Positions 59,113 to 64,000 of a DNA stretch of 64,000 bases are shown one piece after another; within the stretch, counting starts at the first letter, position 1; each line of letters begins with the position of its first letter. The notes under the pieces were generated by a model that was given only the letters and a program-made list of their open reading frames with translations, was not told where the DNA came from and ran no database searches. A program made the translations under genes and the position numbers. The stretch comes from Eutreptiella sp. 'Long Island Sound 2002' (lineage: Eukaryota > Euglenozoa > Euglenophyceae > Eutreptiales > Eutreptiaceae): assembly GCA_964036045.1 (NCBI GenBank), contig OZ038387.1, forward strand, positions 21,885,637 through 21,949,636, in the 5' to 3' direction.

Positions 59113-62100
59113 TCAGGGAGGGGGACTGGGGGTTGGGGACTTTTTGCCGGTTTGTGGGCGTTTGGGTAGGCGTGGCGGGGGGAGGCCTTGGCTCCACTCC
59201 GGGGGGAGCTCCCCAGTGTATTTGGTGCCTGTGTGGGCTTTGTTCTCTTCGGTGCGGAGCCGGATGGGGTGGGCGCTGGTGAGTTCCAGGGTGTCGCCGA
59301 GTGGTTTGTCCGGGGCGCTGTTGCCTTGGTCTAGCTCCTTTTGGCGGTGCCAGATCACCCGGATCTGTGGCCCCCTGTTGTCCCCCGGTCCCTTGAGGCG
59401 GTACTGGATCGTGCCCTCACACCAGATCCAGTCGCCTGTGTGGTCGTTGCGGAAGGGCTGTTGGACCTTCGCACCTTTTTCGAACCCTGGGTACGCTTTG
59501 GGCGGGGCCTGTGCTGGTGGCGGGAGGGAGGATGATGAGGATGCCTGGTCCGGGTGGGGCGGTGGTAGTGGTGGGAGGGAGGATGACGAGGATGCTTGGT
59601 CTGGGTTCGTCGGGTGGGTCGGGTGGGATGCGGGGGGTCGGGAGGTTGCTGCTTTTCCGGCTTGGCTGGGGGCGGGTGCGCCCTTTTGTCGTCTCGTTCG
59701 CTTGGGTGGGACTGGAGGTGGCGGGGCTGGGGGGGCATGGGGTTGGAAGAAGGGGTGCGTTGCTTGCTGGTCTGGATCCCTCAGTGGGGGTTCTGCCGGT
59801 GTTTGCATTTTCGCTTTCGCGTGGCTGCGTATGATGTCGGCGAGCTTGCGTACGGTCTCCGGGGGATCTGTTGGCCATGGCAGTGCGGCGGGGCTGTCGT
59901 CGAAGGGGTGGTGTAGGTGGTAGTTCCTCATGGCCTTGGCCTGCCTGACCCAGGCCTCTGTGGGTTCCGGTGTGTCCGGGCCGTTGGGGGAGCCTTGAGC
60001 CCAGTAGAGTGCTGTGTGGAGGGCTTCCCAGGGGGCGCCTTCGCGGCCTGTGAGGGTGGTGGCTTGGAGGAGGCGCTGCTGGCCCCGTGGGGGGTCTTCC
60101 GGGTCCATTTCCGGGGTATAGGCCTGGGCCGCCATGAGGACTCCGTGTGCCCAGTGGAGGACCCACCATTGGGTGTCCGCTTTGAGGATGTGGATGGCGG
60201 GTTGTTGGAGGGGGGTGTCCAGGGTGTCCCACAATGCAATGGCTAGTGGTATCCTGGAGGGGTGGAGGTGTGGGGGGGCCTTGCGGCTTAGGAGTTGATC
60301 GATGTGGAAGGGGGTGACGGGATCGTTGGGGCCTTGGGGCGGTGGGGGCATTGCTGGGATGGTTGTGGGGTCCCAGAGGCGTTCTTGGGCGGCGAGGGTG
60401 TACAGGGCGGCGGTGATGATGTGGTGGGCTTGGCCCTCCAGGACGATGTGGCGCTCCGTGCCGAAGTCCTTTGGTAGGTGGGCTGCGGGGTGGAGGGTGA
60501 TGTGGGCCAGGGCGCGTTGGTGGGCCTTTTTTCCCCCGTCTGGGGCCTGTGTCCGTTTGTCCCCCGGGATGTGTTGGTGTTGGTGTTTTGGTGGGGGTGG
60601 TCCCAGGGCGAGGGATTCCACACAGTGGAGGGGGATGGCGTGTTCCCTGGACCTGTTGGGCAGGATGTATATGCCCGGGTCTCCCGGTACGGTGCCGAGG
60701 TACATGTAGCCCGTGATGGTGGGGGCCGGCAGCGGTTGGCGCAGGGGCGAGGTGCATGGGGTGGAGCAGGGCGGGTCATGGTGCTCACACCGGGGGTGGT
60801 CGATGCCGTACGGGGTGACGTGTACGGCGAAGGGTCCAACGGCGCGCTGGAGTTTGTGGGGTTGGATGTTGTGGAGGCGCGCCACCGCCCGTGTGTGGGA
60901 GCGCCTTTCGCTGATCCATACGGCGTCTGCCCGCGACGCCGCTGGGTTCAGGCAGTCCGTGGTGATGCCTGTGATCGTGCGGTTGTGGGTGGTATCTGAT
61001 ACCCTGGCGGGGGGGGCGCCGATGCGGGGGATGGTGTGGTCGTCGTGGAGGGTGCGGGCCTTGCGCCTCGCTTCGTGTCGGTGTTGGGCCTCCTGGGCGT
61101 GGGTGTGCACACCCGTGTGTTTGGGCTTCTTGTTGGGGCGGTCCGCTGTGTGGAAGGGGGTGGGCCAGGAGGGGGCGTGGTGGAGGGTGGGGTGTGGGAG
61201 GTCCTCCCGTGTTGCCCATGTGTACAGGGTGGTCGCGGCGGCCCCTTCCGCCTGTATGGTGTATCGCTCGTCGTGTCGGCGACGGGTGACGAGGACGTTG
61301 GGGGCCGTCAGCTCATACACCTGTGTGGTGTGGGGGAGGTGGCGGGTGACGGTGATCTTGGCGGCGTCGTTCTTGCGGGTGGTGGTGTGGGGGATGATGT
61401 AGTGGGTCGCCCATTCATCCTGGGGGGTGTGCTCCGTCGGGTCTAGCTTGAGCGGGGGGTGGAGCGGCTTCGGTGTTGGGGGCTTGTCTTGGCCCTTCGC
61501 GTGGGGCGCCACTTTGGTTTCGACCAGGTATTGTGGGCCCCAGGTTTCCGGGGCCCCTACCTGTGTGGCTGCCGCTGTTGCGGCTTGGAGGAGGGCGGTG
61601 GTGTTGGTGTCTAGAGGGGGGGCCCCCGGTTGGGGGGTGAGGGTGTCATGGTCTTGGTACGCCCACCAAATTGTGTAGCCTCGTTGGGTGTTGCGGTGCG
61701 GGGTTTGGGTCTGGGCTTGCTGGATGGATAGGGCGGTCTTGATGTCCTCCGCTGCTTGTGGGTTTATGGGTGTGGCGTAGGCCCATACTCCCGGGGCGTG
61801 TATGCCGTGTGACGCTTGGCCTACTCCTCGTATCGGTTGTAGGGTGTGGTGGGTGCGTGTGAGCCCTAGGTGTTCTTGGAGGAGGTCCCCTCGGATGTCC
61901 TCCCATCGTTGCTGCCAGGTGTGTGTGTGGTCATTGGGGGCGGGGTAGGTGATGACGATGGCCTGCCAAGGGGTGGGGCCTGGATGCACCGTCATAGGTG
62001 CCGACGATGCTTGCGGGGGTATGTGGACGGCGTGGGCGGGGGCTGCTGTTACGGGGTCTCCTTCCGTGGGTGCGATCGTGGCATCGCCTTGGACGGTGAG

Positions 62101-62850
62101 GAGGAGGTGGTGGCGGTCCGTCGGTAGTGCCCAGGTGGTGGTGGGCTCTGCGATTGAGTGGAGGCGGATGGCCTGGAGGCCCGGTGTGATTTCGTCCCAT
62201 CGGAGTGTGCCGTTGTGGACCGCCCATTCCCGCGGCAGGTCTCGAAACGCGTTTCGGTCTGGGGTGGTGCGGTGTTGTGGGGGGAGCTCCATTGTGGTGA
62301 TGGGGTGGGTGAGGGGCTCTGTGCGGGGTTGGTCTTGTGTGGTTGATGGTGATGGTGCCTGGGGCATGTCTTCGTCCAGTTGCTGGGGGGCTTTGGCCTC
62401 CTGGAGCTCTGCACTGATGGCGGCGAAGACATCTGGGAGGGTGGGGGAGGCGGGGGGGTGGGGTGCCGGATCGTCCCAGGTGATGTGGTATTCCACCGGG
62501 TTCTCCGGGCTTTGCTGTACGGTGATGGTCGCTGTGGCGTCGTCTTCAGGTGTCCATCGGTGCGGATTGTGGTCGAGGGGGTGGAGGGTGACGGTGTGGC
62601 GGTGTTTCCAGCTGTGGAACGCTAGGAGGGCGTGGAGGCCGTGTCTGGTGTCCCCGGGCGGGCGGGGGTAGGTTTCGGCTGCTGCCTCCAGGAAGGCGTC
62701 CGCGGTGCCTTTCCAGGTGTCGTCCCAGAGAAGGTCTTCCTCTGTGCCCCACTCGTTGTCGTACCTTTTCTCCTGCTTCCACCCCTGGAGGGTCGCGTGG
62801 TCCTCAGGGAGGTCTCGTTGGACGGACTGGTAGTACTGCTCGGCGTCCAT
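59113..62850 (-). CDS. LINE ORF1 protein, >=1245 aa, function unknown
   Basis: Open from ATG at 62850 to TGA at 59113-59115. Unlike most frames in this GC-rich DNA, it keeps normal protein composition: an acidic N-terminus (MDAEQYYQSVQRDLPEDHAT), many Trp-containing strands, a Cys/His cluster near residue ~700 (CEHHDPPCSTPC), and a Gly/Pro strand series around GYMYLGTVPGDPGIYILPNR. A Ser/Pro linker holds two DQASSSSSLPP copies. The last ~100 residues carry FEKGAKVQQPF, GDWIWCEGTIQYRLKG and QIRVIWHRQKE, reminiscent of a small SH3/Tudor-like barrel, which is inference only. No CCHC or RRM typical of other LINE ORF1 proteins is seen. ORF2 follows in the same frame after the TGA, and coding appears to extend upstream of this ATG. 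Confidence 0.6.
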   Translation of the reverse strand: MDAEQYYQSVQRDLPEDHATLQGWKQEKRYDNEWGTEEDLLWDDTWKGTADAFLEAAAETYPRPPGDTRHGLHALLAFHSWKHRHTVTLHPLDHNPHRWTPEDDATATITVQQSPENPVEYHITWDDPAPHPPASPTLPDVFAAISAELQEAKAPQQLDEDMPQAPSPSTTQDQPRTEPLTHPITTMELPPQHRTTPDRNAFRDLPREWAVHNGTLRWDEITPGLQAIRLHSIAEPTTTWALPTDRHHLLLTVQGDATIAPTEGDPVTAAPAHAVHIPPQASSAPMTVHPGPTPWQAIVITYPAPNDHTHTWQQRWEDIRGDLLQEHLGLTRTHHTLQPIRGVGQASHGIHAPGVWAYATPINPQAAEDIKTALSIQQAQTQTPHRNTQRGYTIWWAYQDHDTLTPQPGAPPLDTNTTALLQAATAAATQVGAPETWGPQYLVETKVAPHAKGQDKPPTPKPLHPPLKLDPTEHTPQDEWATHYIIPHTTTRKNDAAKITVTRHLPHTTQVYELTAPNVLVTRRRHDERYTIQAEGAAATTLYTWATREDLPHPTLHHAPSWPTPFHTADRPNKKPKHTGVHTHAQEAQHRHEARRKARTLHDDHTIPRIGAPPARVSDTTHNRTITGITTDCLNPAASRADAVWISERRSHTRAVARLHNIQPHKLQRAVGPFAVHVTPYGIDHPRCEHHDPPCSTPCTSPLRQPLPAPTITGYMYLGTVPGDPGIYILPNRSREHAIPLHCVESLALGPPPPKHQHQHIPGDKRTQAPDGGKKAHQRALAHITLHPAAHLPKDFGTERHIVLEGQAHHIITAALYTLAAQERLWDPTTIPAMPPPPQGPNDPVTPFHIDQLLSRKAPPHLHPSRIPLAIALWDTLDTPLQQPAIHILKADTQWWVLHWAHGVLMAAQAYTPEMDPEDPPRGQQRLLQATTLTGREGAPWEALHTALYWAQGSPNGPDTPEPTEAWVRQAKAMRNYHLHHPFDDSPAALPWPTDPPETVRKLADIIRSHAKAKMQTPAEPPLRDPDQQATHPFFQPHAPPAPPPPVPPKRTRRQKGAPAPSQAGKAATSRPPASHPTHPTNPDQASSSSSLPPLPPPHPDQASSSSSLPPPAQAPPKAYPGFEKGAKVQQPFRNDHTGDWIWCEGTIQYRLKGPGDNRGPQIRVIWHRQKELDQGNSAPDKPLGDTLELTSAHPIRLRTEENKAHTGTKYTGELPPEWSQGLPPPRLPKRPQTGKKSPTPSPPP

Positions 62851-63137
62851 GGGGGCCGGGGTGCTGGCCAGCGTGGCGTAGATGTCCTTTGGGGGGGGGG
62901 GGCGGTGGGGGCGTGGCGGCGCGGCCGGGGTCGGGCTCCTCTCGCTGGTGTTCCGCGTTCCGGTCTGCGGTGGACGCGGGGGATATGGGGCGTGGTGGCA
63001 TGGGGTGGTCGGGCTCTTGCGGTTCCGTGGGTTGCTGGTGGGCTTGTGGGCGCGGGGCCGTGGCTGCCAGTAGGTGTCGGATGGCCGGGAGGATGTCGAA
63101 GTCGTCTTCCCAGCAGTGGGCTGGAGCGCACGCCCTG
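62851..63137 (-). pseudogene. Probable upstream extension of LINE ORF1, across a poly-C frameshift
   Basis: Immediately before the ATG at 62850 the frame stays open (KDIYATLASTPAP) back to a C12 run at about 62891-62902. On the far side a different frame gives protein-like sequence (HCWEDDFDILPAIRHLLAA, then EPQEPDHPMPPRPISPA) back to a TAA near 63138. The C run is the likely slip point, in the genome or in assembly. No ATG opens this part apart from an internal one near 63001. Confidence 0.4.
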
Positions 63138-63140
63138 TTA

Positions 63141-64000
63141 GGGGAAGCGGGGGGGGGCGTGTTGCGGGGCGGTGTACGATAGGGTGGGCGACGCGTGCGG
63201 GTGGTGGCGTGCTCGCTCTGCCGTTCTGTTTCCCGCGGGCCCTGACCTTGGGGGTGGTGGTGTTGGTGATGTTGGTGGTGAGGGTGGTGTGGGCGCCGGA
63301 GTGGATGATTGTGTCGGTGGCGGCGCTGTTGGTGAGGGTGGTATGGGCGTTAGAGTAGATGAAGCTGGTGCTGGGCTATGGTTGATGGTGGTTAGCTGGT
63401 GGGTCAGCTGTTGTCGCTGTCGTCGTCGCCGGTGGTGTTGGTGTCTCTGATGACGAGGTGATGGTCGGTGAGCATGGCGTGGGTGACGTATGGGCGTATG
63501 TGGTGTTGTCGGCGGTACCGTTTGTGGGACGGATGTGGCGGTGGTGGTGAGGGTGCTGTAGTTGACGGGTGGTGTGGCCCACGTCGCCTCCTGTGGTGGA
63601 GGTGTGATGGGTGCCGTGGTGGTGTCGGCGATGGTGGGGTGCCGCGGGTGGTGTATTGGTTGTTGGTGGTGGAGATGTTCCTGGTTTGTGGGTAGTCCCT
63701 GTCCGGCGGTGGTGGTGTTGGTGGTGTCGGTGCTCGTTGAGGCCGTTGGCGACGCCGGGGGTTCCTGGTCTCGCGTGGGGTGGTGGTGGCGGTGGTGAGC
63801 GTAGGCGGTGCCATGGCGGTGGTGCCATTGACGGTTCGGCCGGGCGTGCTGGTGCCGGTTTCGGGTGTAAGTGTGGTTCGGGGTGCGGCGTTGGTGGGTG
63901 GCTTTGACGGCGGGTGGCGTGACTGGTGGGTGGCAGCGGTAGGGGGGTGTCGGTTCCTGGTGAGGCTGTCGTTGTCGGTGTCTCGGTTGGTGCCGGTGAC
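63141..64000 (+). other. GGT-rich (CAC-rich on minus) low-complexity DNA
   Basis: Plus strand dominated by GGTGGTG/TGGTGT trinucleotides. Minus frames are His/Thr/Pro strings. It may be the LINE 5' region or an internal repeat. No gene supported. Confidence 0.5.

Larger units (their letters stand above)
49190..63140 (-). mobile_element. Non-LTR retrotransposon (LINE) with APE-type endonuclease, RT, RNase H and a protease-like ORF3
   Basis: Minus-strand order: ORF1 (unknown, with a basic C-terminus), ORF2 (endonuclease/exonuclease/phosphatase domain, RT, RNase H, CCHC-like knuckle), ORF3 (candidate Ulp1-type protease and Pro/Ser/Arg-rich tail). No LTRs. Both outer ends are uncertain: no poly-A tail or target-site duplication is identified. 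Of families I know, the gene set is closest to Dualen of Chlamydomonas (APE, RT, RNase H, cysteine protease). I see no restriction-like endonuclease motif here. Confidence 0.8.

Noticed and set aside
53764-59115. Reassignment of UGA as a sense codon
   Set aside because: In-frame TGAs in otherwise good frames suggested it, but other elements here also carry in-frame TAA and TAG, and TGA also ends element A pol, so ordinary decay is simpler.

Overview
The window looks like nuclear DNA of a large-genome, transposon-rich eukaryote. It has no bacterial gene organisation. It holds two decayed Ty3/Gypsy-type elements, an LTR-flanked non-autonomous element, a three-ORF non-LTR retrotransposon (LINE), and about 2.3 kb of (TA)n microsatellite tied to a repeat family. 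From memory only, the Ty3 polyprotein of element B and the (TA)n-linked repeats resemble dinoflagellate (Symbiodiniaceae-like) sequences. No spliced leader, rRNA or tRNA was found to confirm that, so the host assignment is inference. || Layout: 1-7680 (+) is Ty3-type element A, with gag, protease, a methyltransferase-like module, RT and RNase H, then an integrase C-terminus with chromodomain; the integrase core is deleted. 7681-8400 is non-coding with a duplicated block. 8405-10179 (-) is a decayed hypothetical gene. 11193-17462 (-) is Ty3-type element B (gag, zinc knuckle, protease, the same kind of methyltransferase-like module, RT, RNase H, truncated integrase). 18366-46850 is dominated by one modular repeat family whose copies start and end at (TA)n arrays, lie in both orientations, and carry internal ~162-bp and ~826-bp repeats. 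One copy is split by an LTR-flanked element at 39360-42779. Embedded in that block, 25.5-30.8 kb is a C/T-rich, GC-rich island of degenerate tandem repeats with a small possible ORF at its edge. || 49.2-63.1 kb (-) is a large LINE, extremely C-rich on its coding strand. ORF1 (>=1245 codons) and ORF2 (endonuclease, RT, RNase H, zinc knuckle) share one reading frame broken by only two TGA codons. ORF3 overlaps the end of ORF2 by 29 nt and begins with a candidate Ulp1/C48-type cysteine protease, followed by a long Pro/Ser/Arg-rich tail. 63.1-64.0 kb is GGT/CAC-rich low-complexity DNA. || Nothing here forms a host operon or pathway. The functional story is one of mobile elements: two Ty3 families that both place a Dam-methylase-like NPP(F/L) module between protease and RT, a LINE with a protease ORF, and a repeat family that appears to live in (TA)n microsatellites. 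Almost all coding regions carry stops, frameshifts or lost catalytic residues, so most copies here should be inactive.
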